A stretch of 64,000 bases of DNA from JAGVSR01 sp964458265 (GCA_964458265.1 CAYWIF010000013.1:1-64000), one strand, 5' to 3'; counted from the first letter of the stretch, positions 18,005 through 26,525 are shown. Notes: generated by a model from the sequence alone, not told the origin. Made by a program: numbers and translations.

Positions 18005-18699
18005 CCGAGAAACTTGTCCTCGCCGTCCCCTCCAAAGGCCGCCTCATGGACCAGACGATCGATCTGTTCGGCAAGGCCGGAATGACGTTGCGCAAGACCG
18101 GCAACGAACGCGGCTATCGCGGCGAAATTGCCGGCATCGATGCGGTCGAAGTATCCTTCATCTCCGCGTCCGAAATCGCCTGGTATCTGAAAACCGGCCG
18201 CGCTCACATGGGCGTGACCGGCGAAGACCTCGTCCGCGAGCAGATTTCCGACGCCGCTGAGCGCGTGTCGTTTTTGAAAGCGCTGGGCTTCGGCCATGCC
18301 GATGTCGTCGTCGCTGTCCCCAATTACTGGATCGACGTGCGCACCATGGCCGACCTCGATGAGATCGCGGCCATGTTCCGCCGCGAGCATGGCCGCTGGT
18401 TCCGCGTTGCGACGAAGTACATCAACACCACGCGCCGCTTCTTCGCAGAAAAGGGCGTCATCGATTACCGCATCATCGAGAGCCTCGGGGCCACCGAAGG
18501 CGCGCCGGCTGCGGGCACCGCCGACCTCATCGTCGACATCACATCGACGGGCGCGACGCTGTCTGCCAACGGCCTGCGCGTCCTCGACGATGGCGTGATT
18601 GTGAAATCGCAAGCCAATCTCATAGCTTCCAAAGCGGCGAATTGGTCGCCCGCTGCGCGTCAGGCCGAAAACGAGATCATGCAAGCGCTCGGCATATGA
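18001..18699 (+). CDS. hisG: ATP phosphoribosyltransferase catalytic subunit, short form
   Basis: A 232-residue HisG of the short type, which lacks the C-terminal regulatory domain and needs HisZ. It catalyses condensation of ATP and PRPP, the first step of histidine synthesis. Family blocks are LAVPSKGRLMDQTIDLFGKA, HMGVTGEDLVRE, RVATKYINTTRRFFAEKG and GTADLIVDITSTGATLSANG; the last is the PRPP-binding loop. It overlaps hisZ by 4 bp. A strong inverted repeat follows its stop. Confidence 0.97.
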   Translation: MTEKLVLAVPSKGRLMDQTIDLFGKAGMTLRKTGNERGYRGEIAGIDAVEVSFISASEIAWYLKTGRAHMGVTGEDLVREQISDAAERVSFLKALGFGHADVVVAVPNYWIDVRTMADLDEIAAMFRREHGRWFRVATKYINTTRRFFAEKGVIDYRIIESLGATEGAPAAGTADLIVDITSTGATLSANGLRVLDDGVIVKSQANLIASKAANWSPAARQAENEIMQALGI

Positions 18700-18706
18700 A
18701 CGCAGT

Positions 18707-18736
18707 GGGTCAGCCCCCTGCTTAGGGGTCTGACCC
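18707..18736. terminator. Inverted repeat between convergent hisG and puuB-like genes
   Basis: GGGTCAG (18707-18713) pairs with CTGACCC (18730-18736), and the inner C and G runs pair as well, with a single mismatch. The result is a stem of about 12 positions around a short loop. It lies between two converging genes, so it may terminate both. The GGGTCAG...CTGACCC pattern also resembles dispersed REP-like sequences. There is no T-run. Confidence 0.55.
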
Positions 18737-18753
18737 CAGACCTGTAGCGAATT

Positions 18754-20028
18754 CTAAAGCCGGTCCTTCAGGCGATAGTAAAGCATCCCAAGCGCCAGAA
18801 TCTGGTTGCCGGCCCAGCGGCCGACGGGCAACTGCCAGTGCCGGATCTTGTCGAAGAGATCGAACCGCTCGGTCGTTCCGCAGATCGCGTCGGCCACGAT
18901 CTCGCCCGCGATGTGCGTGGTGTTGACGCCGTGCCCACAATAGCCCTGCATGTAGTAGAGGTTCGGCTCCAGGCGCCCGATCGCCGGAACGCGATTGAGC
19001 ACGATGCCGATGCGGCCCGCCCACGTGAAATCGACTTTCTTGCCGGTGAGCTGGGGCAGGATTTCGTCCAGCCGGGACTTCATCGTGGCGGTGATGTCGC
19101 GCGGATCGCGGTTGGAATAATTGCACCGTCCGCCGAAGAGCATGCGCCGGTCGCCGGACATGCGGAAATAATCAAGCACGAGGTTGCTGTCGCAGACCGC
19201 AAGGTCGCGCGGATTGATCGACCGGGCGAGGTTGTCGCTGAGCGGTTCCGTCGCGATGATGTAGCTGCCGGTTGGAAATTGCAGGCCCCATAGCCGCCCA
19301 CGCTCGAACTGATGTGACGTGTCCCCGCCGAGCACGATAGAATCGGCTTCGACCCGCCCCCGCGCCGTGCGTGCAAACGGCTTTGCGCCGCCTTTCATCT
19401 CCAGGACCTTGGAGTCTTCGAAAATCTGGACCCCCAGCGACGCCGCCGCGCGCGCCTCGCCCATGCACAGGTTCAGCGGATGCAAATGCCCGCTTTTTCT
19501 GTCGACGATGCCACCGTGATAGATCTCGCTATCGAGCACGCTGCGAAAATCGCCCGGCTCGATGAGTTCGTGGTGCTCGCCTTCACCGTCCTTGACCCGC
19601 GCCTCGTAATACGCCCGGATCGCATCCATATGCTTCGGGCGGGCGGCGGCCTCCATCCAGCCGTCCTTCCAGTCGCAGTCGATGCGGTACTTGCCGATCC
19701 GCTCCTTAATGATCTCATGTCCGCGGTACCGGATATCGCGCACGAGTTTTGCACCCGCCGCACCGAGTTGCCGCTCGATTTCCGCCTCGCCCGAAATCCC
19801 GGCGATGCACTGTCCGCCGTTCCGTCCCGAAGCCCCCCACCCGACGCGGTTGGCCTCCAGCACGGCGACACGCCGGCCCTTCTCCGCCAACGACAACGCC
19901 GTCGCGATCCCGGAGAATCCCCCACCAACAACGCACACGTCCGCCTTTACCGTCCCCTCGAGGGCCGGATATCGGGTCGTGTCATTCACAGTCGCTGCGT
20001 AATAGGAGGACGTGTGCGGCTCGGCCAT
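18754..20028 (-). CDS. FAD-dependent amine oxidoreductase, PuuB-like
   Basis: A 424-residue DadA/PuuB-type flavoprotein. The dinucleotide-binding motif VCVVGGGFSGIATALSLAEKG is near residue 30, followed by GWGASGRNGGQCIAGIS, the typical Gly-rich block of gamma-glutamylputrescine oxidases. TWAGRIGIVLNRVPAIGRLE and YYMQGYCGHGVNTTHIAGEI lie at the C-terminus. PuuB oxidises gamma-glutamylputrescine to the aldehyde with release of H2O2. Context supports this: agmatinase, polyamine transporter and a PuuA-like enzyme are neighbours. The start is ATG 20028; a TTG three codons upstream is less likely. A TGTGATCACA palindrome lies about 30 bp upstream. Confidence 0.87.
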   Translation of the reverse strand: MAEPHTSSYYAATVNDTTRYPALEGTVKADVCVVGGGFSGIATALSLAEKGRRVAVLEANRVGWGASGRNGGQCIAGISGEAEIERQLGAAGAKLVRDIRYRGHEIIKERIGKYRIDCDWKDGWMEAAARPKHMDAIRAYYEARVKDGEGEHHELIEPGDFRSVLDSEIYHGGIVDRKSGHLHPLNLCMGEARAAASLGVQIFEDSKVLEMKGGAKPFARTARGRVEADSIVLGGDTSHQFERGRLWGLQFPTGSYIIATEPLSDNLARSINPRDLAVCDSNLVLDYFRMSGDRRMLFGGRCNYSNRDPRDITATMKSRLDEILPQLTGKKVDFTWAGRIGIVLNRVPAIGRLEPNLYYMQGYCGHGVNTTHIAGEIVADAICGTTERFDLFDKIRHWQLPVGRWAGNQILALGMLYYRLKDRL

Positions 20029-20057
20029 GAAACTCAAATCCGAAGATCGACCCCCAA

Positions 20058-20071
20058 TTTGTGATCACAAA
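20058..20071. promoter_or_regulatory. Candidate GntR operator, puuB-like side
   Basis: TTTGTGATCACAAA is a perfect 14-bp palindrome about 30 bp upstream of the puuB-like ATG. The core TGTGATCACA occurs three more times in this locus, always upstream of polyamine genes. It is inferred to be bound by the GntR/FCD protein encoded at 25646. Confidence 0.7.
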
Positions 20072-20146
20072 GTAGAAGGCTGTCAACTCAGCACTTTCAA
20101 TGATTTATGGGCTGACTTGACCGATCGCATCCTACGTGGTCTGATG

Positions 20147-20156
20147 TGTGATCACA
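20147..20156. promoter_or_regulatory. Candidate GntR operator, agmatinase side
   Basis: A second TGTGATCACA in the same divergent region, 75 bp upstream of the agmatinase ATG and 87 bp centre-to-centre from the first copy. The palindrome is 10 bp here, as the flanking bases do not pair. Confidence 0.67.
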
Positions 20157-20230
20157 AATTGGCAGGACAGCCCGGCGCCAAGGAAGGTCGCGCTGAGAGG
20201 CCCGTCACCGATTGAAAACCGGAGGCGGAC

Positions 20231-21232
20231 ATGACTGACCAGCACCCCACGCGGACTCTATCTAATTTTGCGCGCACGGCACCCATGGCCAGCGGCGATC
20301 AGGCGTTTCTCAATCACGATCCACGCGCGCGTTGGCCGGAAATGACCTATGGCGGCGCGCTGAGTTTCTTGCGGCGGCCCTACGCGCGCGACCTCACCAA
20401 AGCGAAAGCCGTTGTGTGCGGCGTGCCCTACGATGGCGCGACGAGCAATCGCCCAGGCGCCCGGCTCGGTCCCCGCGCGATCCGCGCCGCGTCGGTCGAA
20501 CTCGGTTCCGGCGACAGCTTTCCCTACGGCGGCAATCCCTTCGAAGTCTTGCCCACCATCGATTGGGGTGACCTCAGCATCGAACCCCAACTGTCCCACC
20601 TCGTCGCGCATGACATCGAGTGCGCCGCCGGCGAGATCATTGCCGGCGGCGCCAAACTGCTCGCGCTGGGCGGCGATCACTACATCAGCCTGCCGCTGCT
20701 CGCGGCGCACGCCAAACGGCATGGTCCATTGGCGCTCGTCCAGTTCGACGCGCACTCTGACACGTGGCCCGACGATGGCCATCGCAGCGATCACGGCACA
20801 ATGTTCCTGCGTGCCGCCAAATCCGGCATCATCGATCCGGCTCGATCCATCCACGTCGGCATCCGGTCACATAACCCCGATACGCATAGCATCGAGGTTT
20901 TGACGGCACCCGCGGTGCATCGCCGGGGCGTCGATGCCACCATTGATGCCATCCGCGCCCGGGTTGGCGACGCCAAGGCGTATCTGACGTTCGACATCGA
21001 CGTTCTCGACCCGGCCTTTGCACCCGGCACCGGCACACCTGTCGCCGGTGGCCTCGCATCCTGGCAGGCGCTTGAAATTTTGCGCGGCTTGTCCGGTCTC
21101 GATATTGTCGGCGCCGACGTCGTGGAAGTATCCCCGCCCTACGACCACGCGGAAATCACCGCGCTCGCTGCTGCCACCGTCGCCCACGACATCCTGTGCC
21201 TCTGGGCGGAACAAGAGCGCGCCGCCGCTTGA
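20231..21232 (+). CDS. speB: Agmatinase (ureohydrolase family)
   Basis: A 333-residue ureohydrolase. The manganese ligands are all present: His150 (GGDHYIS), Asp173, His175 and Asp177 (FDAHSDTW), Asp255 and Asp257 (DIDVLDPAFAPGTGTP). Agmatinase converts agmatine to putrescine and urea. The family also contains guanidinobutyrase and related amidinohydrolases, so the exact substrate rests on context: a polyamine transporter and a gamma-glutamylputrescine pathway adjoin it. A GGAGG site precedes the ATG. Shares a divergent control region with the puuB-like gene. Confidence 0.87.
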   Translation: MTDQHPTRTLSNFARTAPMASGDQAFLNHDPRARWPEMTYGGALSFLRRPYARDLTKAKAVVCGVPYDGATSNRPGARLGPRAIRAASVELGSGDSFPYGGNPFEVLPTIDWGDLSIEPQLSHLVAHDIECAAGEIIAGGAKLLALGGDHYISLPLLAAHAKRHGPLALVQFDAHSDTWPDDGHRSDHGTMFLRAAKSGIIDPARSIHVGIRSHNPDTHSIEVLTAPAVHRRGVDATIDAIRARVGDAKAYLTFDIDVLDPAFAPGTGTPVAGGLASWQALEILRGLSGLDIVGADVVEVSPPYDHAEITALAAATVAHDILCLWAEQERAAA

Positions 21233-21241
21233 GCGGCGCGC
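21217..21241. terminator. Hairpin at the agmatinase / potI convergence
   Basis: GCGCGCCGC (21217-21225) and GCGGCGCGC (21233-21241) form a 9-bp perfect stem with a 7-nt loop spanning the agmatinase stop codon. It lies between converging genes. Downstream on the + strand is a short TTTT at some distance, so termination is plausible but not certain. Confidence 0.5.
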
Positions 21242-21268
21242 CATCGAATAGTTTTCAGATACGGCCCC

Positions 21269-22093
21269 CTACTTCGCGCCGGCATCCACCGCGCGCCGCT
21301 CTTTCTCGGCGCGTGATGACTGCAGCTTCGTCATATACGACGCGATGAGCACGCCCACCGTCACGAACGCGATCATGATGGTCGAAATGGCGTTGATTTC
21401 GGGCGTTACGCCCAAACGAACCTGCGAGTAGATCTTCATAGGCAGGGTCGTTGCGGCCGGGCCCGTCGTGAAGCTCGCGATCACGAGATCATCGAGTGAC
21501 AGTGTGAAGGCCAGCAGCCACGCGGAGATGACCGACGGCGCGATGATCGGCAGCGTGACTTGAAAGAACGTCGCGACCGGCGACGCGCCGAGGTCCATGG
21601 CGGCCTCTTCAACCCGCTCGTCGAAATCCGACAGGCGCGCCTGCACCACGACCGCAGCAAAGCACATTGTGAAGGTCGCGTGCGCCAGCACGATCGTCCA
21701 GAATCCGCGGTCGAAGTTGATAGCCACGAACAATAGGAGTAGCGAAAGACCGGTGATGACTTCCGGCATGACCAGAGGCGCGAAGATCATCCCCGAAAAC
21801 AACGTCCTCCCCCGGAATCGCCCCATCCGCACGAGAACAAGCGCCGCCAGCGTGCCAAGGACCGTCGCGATGGTGGCGGAAAGCAGAGCCACGCGCAGCG
21901 TCGTCCAGGCTGCGTCCATCAACTGCTCGTTCTCAAGCAGCCCTGCGTACCACTTGGTCGAAAACCCGCCCCACACCGTCACGAGCTTGCTCTCGTTGAA
22001 GGAGTAGATCACGAGCAGCAGGATCGGGATGTAGAGGAACGCAAACCCAACCACGATCGCCGTGACGTTGAACCATGAAAAGCGGTTGTTCAT
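21269..22093 (-). CDS. potI: Putrescine/spermidine ABC transporter permease, PotI/PotC-like
   Basis: A 274-residue inner-membrane permease with about six segments, starting VTAIVVGFAFLYIPILLLVIYSF. The EAA loop that contacts the ATPase is EEAAMDLGASPVATFFQVTLP. The family signature SLDDLVIASFTTGP follows. The start is ATG 22093, overlapping the potH stop by 4 bp (ATGA); the longer frame to 22126 would run into potH. It is the last gene of a potF-potG-potH-potI order, all on the - strand. Confidence 0.9.
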   Translation of the reverse strand: MNNRFSWFNVTAIVVGFAFLYIPILLLVIYSFNESKLVTVWGGFSTKWYAGLLENEQLMDAAWTTLRVALLSATIATVLGTLAALVLVRMGRFRGRTLFSGMIFAPLVMPEVITGLSLLLLFVAINFDRGFWTIVLAHATFTMCFAAVVVQARLSDFDERVEEAAMDLGASPVATFFQVTLPIIAPSVISAWLLAFTLSLDDLVIASFTTGPAATTLPMKIYSQVRLGVTPEINAISTIMIAFVTVGVLIASYMTKLQSSRAEKERRAVDAGAK

Positions 22094-22980
22094 CGCCCGG
22101 CCTCCCGCGTACGCTGTTGAGCCCACTGGAAGGCGACGATTGGCACGATCAACACAAGCAGGAGAAGCACCGCCACGGCCGAAGCCACCGGCCAGTCGCG
22201 GTTATTGAAGAATTCGCTCCACAGCGTCTTGCCGATCATCAACGTTTCCGATCCGCCGAGCAGGTCGGGAATGACGAACTCGCCCACGGCCGGAATGAAA
22301 ACCAGGAAGCAGCCGGCGACGATTCCTGGAATGGAGAGGGGGAACGTCACCTGCCAGAACGCTTTCCATGGCGGTGACCCCAGATCTTCAGCCGCTTCCA
22401 GCAGCCGCTGGTCGACTTTCTCGAGGCTCGCGTAGAGCGGCAAAACCATGAACGGCAGATAAGAATAGACGATGCCGATGTAGACGGCAGTCGTTGTATT
22501 CATGATCGTCAACGGCTCGCTGATGAGACCGATGTGCATCAGGAAGGTATTGAGCAAGCCTTCGTTCTTGAGAATGCCGATCCAAGCGTAAACGCGGATA
22601 AGGAACGACGTCCAGAACGGCAGGATGACGAACATCATCAGTGTCGGCTGCCATTCTCTCGGCGCCCGCGCCATGCCATAAGCCAGCGGATAGGCGATGA
22701 GCAACGTCAGGAATGTGGCGACCGCGGCGATCTTAAGGCTCGACCAGTAGGCCGATGTGTAAAGCTCGTCCGAAAATATGAAGCTGTATTTCTCGAAATC
22801 CAATTCTCCGAGTTTGGTCTTGAACGCTTCCCAACCCTCCGTCAGGTCGAATACCGGCGCATAGGGCGGGATCGAAATTTCCGATTCCGACAACGAGATC
22901 TTGAAGACGATGAAGAACGGGATCAGGAAGAACAGCAGCAGCCACACGTACGGCACTGCGATGACCAGCCACTTGCGCAT
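22090..22980 (-). CDS. potH: Putrescine/spermidine ABC transporter permease, PotH/PotB-like
   Basis: A 296-residue permease. It has membrane segments near the N-terminus (VIAVPYVWLLLFFLIPFFIVF) and typical PotH features. These include ISLSESEISIPPYAPVF in the periplasmic loop, the EAA motif EAAEDLGSPPWKAFWQVTFP, and VFIPAVGEFVIPDLLGGSETL. It forms the channel with PotI. The gene follows potG by 53 bp and overlaps potI by 4 bp. Confidence 0.92.
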   Translation of the reverse strand: MRKWLVIAVPYVWLLLFFLIPFFIVFKISLSESEISIPPYAPVFDLTEGWEAFKTKLGELDFEKYSFIFSDELYTSAYWSSLKIAAVATFLTLLIAYPLAYGMARAPREWQPTLMMFVILPFWTSFLIRVYAWIGILKNEGLLNTFLMHIGLISEPLTIMNTTTAVYIGIVYSYLPFMVLPLYASLEKVDQRLLEAAEDLGSPPWKAFWQVTFPLSIPGIVAGCFLVFIPAVGEFVIPDLLGGSETLMIGKTLWSEFFNNRDWPVASAVAVLLLLVLIVPIVAFQWAQQRTREAGR

Positions 22981-23033
22981 GCGCTACACCATCCGTTGCT
23001 GTACCAGAGCCAAAGTTGCCGGCATGGTGCGCC

Positions 23034-24245
23034 TCACGCTTTGAGCACGACGCCGGCATCGGCCGGCCATTCGAGCCAGACCGTGTCGTCCCACGAGATC
23101 GTCCGCTCGACGCTGTGCGAGGAATTGGCGCGCAAGGCGGTCACACGGTTCCCTGCCTCCGTGTGCACGTGATAGTGCGAGATCGAGCCCAGGTAGCCGA
23201 CATCGTCCACACGGCCCTTCACGACATTGATGGCGCTCTGCGGCTGATCGAGACCGATACGGAATTTCTCCGGCCGCACCGACAGCCACACCTGCTGACC
23301 GACCGACAAGCCTTCGCAGGCGCCCGCCTTGAAGATGCGCCCGTCGCCCGAGGCCGGTGTGATCTCGACCGTGCCGTCGCCCGGCAAGCTGACGACCCGG
23401 CCTTCCATGATGTTCACGTCGCCGATGAACTGCGCCACATAGCGCGATTGCGGCGCTTCGTAGATTTCGCCCGGCGTCGAGACCTGCTCGAGCTTGCCGT
23501 GGTTCATGACGGCAATGCGCGAGGCGACCGTCATCGCCTCTTCTTGATCGTGTGTCACGATCACGAAAGTGGTGCCTGTCTGCTCCTGAATGCGCATCAA
23601 CTCGAATTGCGCCTGATTGCGCAGCTTCTTGTCGAGGGCGCCGAGCGGCTCGTCGAGCAGCATGATACGCGGCTTCTTCGCGATCGCGCGCGCCAGGGCC
23701 ACGCGCTGCTGCTGGCCGCCCGACAACTGATGCGGTTTGCGATGCGCGAATTTGCCAAGTTCGACCAGCGTCATCGCCTCGTCGACGCGCTGCTTGATCT
23801 GATCGGCGGGCATGCCTTCCTGGCGCAGGCCGAAGCCGACGTTGCGCTCCACCGTCATGTGCGGAAACAGGGCATAGGACTGAAACATCATGTTGATGTT
23901 CGGCCGCTCGTAGGGAGCAAGATCAGTGATGTCCTGACCTTCCACGATCACACGGCCCTCCGTTGGCTTTTCGAAGCCGGCCAGCATGCGCAACAACGTG
24001 GTCTTGCCGCAGCCTGACGGACCGAGCAGCGCGAAAAACTCGCGCTCGTAGATATCCAGTGTGATGTTGTCGACGGCAACGAAGTCGCCGAACTTCTTGG
24101 TCACGTTCTCGAAGCGGATGATCGGCTTTTTCGCCGGGTCCTTCCACGGCGCAAATCCGGACTGGGGGGCCGCTGTTCTGAGAAGGCGCCGCTCGTTGGG
24201 CGCGGAGCCTGCAGCGGTACCGTTGATCGCCGGTGATACGGTCAT
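23034..24245 (-). CDS. potG: Polyamine ABC transporter ATP-binding protein
   Basis: A 403-residue ATPase of the PotG/PotA type. Walker A is GPSGCGKTT, the signature LSGGQQQRVALARAIAKKP, Walker B IMLLDEPLGALD, with the switch His in VIVTHDQEEAMT. A TOBE domain occupies the C-terminal third (SVRPEKFRIGLDQPQSAINV). The start is ATG 24245; about 45 residues precede the ABC domain, somewhat long for the family. Preceded by a hairpin 3' of potF that may reduce its expression relative to the binding protein. Confidence 0.93.
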   Translation of the reverse strand: MTVSPAINGTAAGSAPNERRLLRTAAPQSGFAPWKDPAKKPIIRFENVTKKFGDFVAVDNITLDIYEREFFALLGPSGCGKTTLLRMLAGFEKPTEGRVIVEGQDITDLAPYERPNINMMFQSYALFPHMTVERNVGFGLRQEGMPADQIKQRVDEAMTLVELGKFAHRKPHQLSGGQQQRVALARAIAKKPRIMLLDEPLGALDKKLRNQAQFELMRIQEQTGTTFVIVTHDQEEAMTVASRIAVMNHGKLEQVSTPGEIYEAPQSRYVAQFIGDVNIMEGRVVSLPGDGTVEITPASGDGRIFKAGACEGLSVGQQVWLSVRPEKFRIGLDQPQSAINVVKGRVDDVGYLGSISHYHVHTEAGNRVTALRANSSHSVERTISWDDTVWLEWPADAGVVLKA

Positions 24246-24306
24246 GGGATGCCTCTGAAATGCGCGGAGTATCAGATCGTCCGCCCCCGGATACGTCACA
24301 AGTGAA

Positions 24307-24337
24307 AACCGCGCCGGAGCGATGCTCCAGCGCGGTT
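24307..24337 (-). terminator. Intercistronic hairpin between potF and potG
   Basis: On the - strand AACCGCGCTGGAGC pairs with GCTCCGGCGCGGTT with one mismatch and a 3-nt loop, followed by TTTTC. It starts 12 bp after the potF stop. It probably acts as a partial terminator or 3' stabiliser that raises binding-protein levels above the membrane components, as in many ABC operons. Confidence 0.65.
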
Positions 24338-24348
24338 CCCGTTTCTGG

Positions 24349-25458
24349 CTATTTACCGGTCACAACGCCTGTCCACAGGCGCGTCACCGTTCGTTGTGTC
24401 TTGGCGTCGTAGGCCAGCTTGACGAACAGGTTGTTCATCGTCGCCTCGTCCGGATAAATCGCCGGATCGCCCTTCACTTCCTCGGAGATAAATTCTTTCG
24501 AAGGAAGGTTGCCGTTCGCGTAATTGATGTAGTTCGATGCCTTCGCGATGACTTCCGGCTTCAGGAGATAGTTCAGGAATTCATGCGCTTCGGCGGTGTT
24601 CTCGGCATCCTTTGGAATAGCCATCATATCAAACCACATCATCGCACCCTCTTTCGGGATGGAGTACTTGATGACGTGGCCGTTCTTGGCTTCGTCCGCG
24701 CGGTCGCGAGCCTGCAGGATATCGCCCGACCAGCCGATTGCAATGCAGATGTCTCCGTCCGCCAGCGCGTTGATGTATTCCGACGAATGGAACTTGCGCA
24801 CGTTGGGCCGCACCGCCTTTAGAAGGTCCGCGCCCTTCTTCAACTCGGCTTCATCTTTCGTATTGGGATCGATGCCGAGATAGCGCAGCGCCGAGGAAAG
24901 GATATCGTCGGGGCTGTCGAGCATGAAGATGCCGCAGTCCTTGAACTTGGCGGCCAACTCGGGCTTGAACACCAGATCCCAGGAGTTGATCGGCGCGTCG
25001 CCCATCCGCTCTTTGATCTTGCCTTCGTTGTAACCGATGCCCGTGGTGCCCCACATGTACGTGATCGCGTGCTCGCCACCTGGATCGTACACTTCGACGC
25101 GCTTGGACACTTCCGGCCACAGATTGCCGATATTCGTCAACTTCGCTTTGTCGAGCTTTTGAAACACACCGGCCTTGATCTGCCGTGACAGGAACGCCCC
25201 CGTCGGCACCACGATGTCATAGCCCGTTTTGCCGGCCAGCAGTTTGGTTTCGAGAACCTCGTTGCTGTCGAACACGTCGTACGTGACCTTAATGCCGGTT
25301 TCCTTGGTGAAGTCTGCAAGGATCGACTCGTCGATGTAGTCGGACCAGTTGTAGACCTTGACTTCGCGGTCTTCCGCGAAGGCCATCGAGGCAACGGCCA
25401 TGACACTTACGGCCGCCCCCGCGATGAACGCGAAGCGCTTACTTCCGGATTGCAACAT
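24349..25458 (-). CDS. potF: Periplasmic putrescine/spermidine-binding protein
   Basis: A 369-residue solute-binding protein. The signal peptide is FAFIAGAAVSVMAVASMAFA and the mature protein begins with EDREVKVYNWSDYIDESIL. This polyamine-binding family signature is followed by FTKETGIKVTYDVFDSNEVL and YDIVVPTGAFLSRQIKAGVF. Near the middle is ITYMWGTTGIGYN. It captures polyamines for PotGHI. The ATG at 25458 has GAGGAG upstream. The gene is first in its operon, and a TGTGATCACA palindrome lies 88 bp upstream. Confidence 0.93.
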   Translation of the reverse strand: MLQSGSKRFAFIAGAAVSVMAVASMAFAEDREVKVYNWSDYIDESILADFTKETGIKVTYDVFDSNEVLETKLLAGKTGYDIVVPTGAFLSRQIKAGVFQKLDKAKLTNIGNLWPEVSKRVEVYDPGGEHAITYMWGTTGIGYNEGKIKERMGDAPINSWDLVFKPELAAKFKDCGIFMLDSPDDILSSALRYLGIDPNTKDEAELKKGADLLKAVRPNVRKFHSSEYINALADGDICIAIGWSGDILQARDRADEAKNGHVIKYSIPKEGAMMWFDMMAIPKDAENTAEAHEFLNYLLKPEVIAKASNYINYANGNLPSKEFISEEVKGDPAIYPDEATMNNLFVKLAYDAKTQRTVTRLWTGVVTGK

Positions 25459-25544
25459 TACGAACTCCTCCTTGGAGAGCTTTAGCGACGTCACGATGCT
25501 GGCCCCGCGCAGTCAGTCCGCGCCCCATCCGCAACGTCTGCCCA

Positions 25545-25556
25545 TTGTGATCACAA
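25545..25556. promoter_or_regulatory. Candidate GntR operator between potF and gntR
   Basis: TTGTGATCACAA, a perfect 12-bp palindrome, sits almost midway between the divergent potF (88 bp away) and gntR (91 bp away) starts. It is suited to joint control of the transporter and autoregulation of the regulator. Confidence 0.7.
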
Positions 25557-25645
25557 AAATCCGGCGCTACAAGTCTATCGTTGCAGCAATTTGCCGGACT
25601 ACCGGGCGGAAACCGGGTTGCGTCAAGTATGGAGTGGTCGGTCGC

Positions 25646-26368
25646 ATGAAGCGTCTGGCGGGTGAGATAGCGGGCGGGAAGCCTGCCTCGAACAGCGAGG
25701 AATCTGGGGAAATCCAAGCTGTTGTCGGCCTGACCACGCATGAGGAAGTCTATCGGCGGCTGCGCGAACAGATCCTGTACGGGGGCATTAAACCCGGGTC
25801 CGCCATCACGCTTCGTGGCCTTGCCGATGAATTGGGGGTGAGCCCCATGCCCGTCCGCGAGGCCGTCCGCCGGCTCATCGCCGAGCGCGCCCTCCTTCTC
25901 CAGGATAACCGCCGCGTCCTGGTCCCGCCGATGACCCGCGACACGTTCGATCAGATTTTGTTTGCCCGCCGCGCCCTGGAACCCGAACTTGCGGCCCGCG
26001 CGCTCTCCAAGCTTACAAAGGCTGATATCGCAGCCATTCACGCCGTCGATCAATCGATCGACCTTGCCATGCGCGCCGGCGATACGGAGGGCTACATGCG
26101 CGCCAACCACCAGTTTCATTTCGCCATCTATAGGAAATCCGAGGCCTGGACGATCCTGGCCCTTGTGGAAAGCATCTGGCTCCAGTTCGGCCCTTTCATG
26201 CGGATGGCGTACGGACGCATCGGTACCTCCACCATCGAAGACCATCACGAATTCGCGCTCGCCGCGATGATGAACGGCGATGCCGCGGGTCTTCGATCGG
26301 CCATTGATGCCGACATCGGTCAGGGTATGGGCTTCATCGGCGAAGCCATTTTATCCCGCGCCGGCTGA
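25646..26368 (+). CDS. GntR-family (FCD domain) transcriptional regulator
   Basis: A 240-residue regulator. The winged helix-turn-helix lies at about residues 30-95: VYRRLREQILYGGIKPGSAI, LADELGVSPMPVREAVRRL. An all-helical FCD ligand domain follows, with RRALEPELAARALSKL, NHQFHFAIYRKSEAW and EDHHEFALAAMMNGDA; its His residues are likely metal ligands. The start is ATG 25646, where the frame becomes protein-like. It sits between the transporter and the PuuA-like gene, and four copies of one palindrome flank these genes, so it is the natural candidate for local control of polyamine use. The effector is unknown. Confidence 0.88.
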   Translation: MKRLAGEIAGGKPASNSEESGEIQAVVGLTTHEEVYRRLREQILYGGIKPGSAITLRGLADELGVSPMPVREAVRRLIAERALLLQDNRRVLVPPMTRDTFDQILFARRALEPELAARALSKLTKADIAAIHAVDQSIDLAMRAGDTEGYMRANHQFHFAIYRKSEAWTILALVESIWLQFGPFMRMAYGRIGTSTIEDHHEFALAAMMNGDAAGLRSAIDADIGQGMGFIGEAILSRAG

Positions 26369-26427
26369 GGACTTAGCTGTTTTCGGCGCCCGGCCCCCCG
26401 GGCCTCGGCTTGAGTTCGAACGCGATT

Positions 26428-26437
26428 TGTGATCACA
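26428..26437. promoter_or_regulatory. Candidate GntR operator upstream of the PuuA-like gene
   Basis: TGTGATCACA in the 157-bp gap between gntR and the glutamine synthetase-like gene, 89 bp upstream of the latter's ATG. It is the fourth copy in the locus and shows that this gene likely has its own regulated promoter. Confidence 0.67.
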
Positions 26438-26525
26438 TTTGTGCCGGTTCAGCGCGGTTTTTTGATTTTCCACCTGCCCCCACCCGCCGGCCGGTTAACA
26501 CGAAGCAATCTCATCAGGTGCAATC

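Noticed and set aside
20058..20071. TGTGATCACA as a Crp (cAMP receptor) site
   Set aside because: Crp sites are TGTGA-N6-TCACA. Here the halves touch with no spacer, which fits a GntR-type operator instead.
23016..24017. A 333-codon + strand frame
   Set aside because: It is antisense to potG, which has complete ABC motifs.
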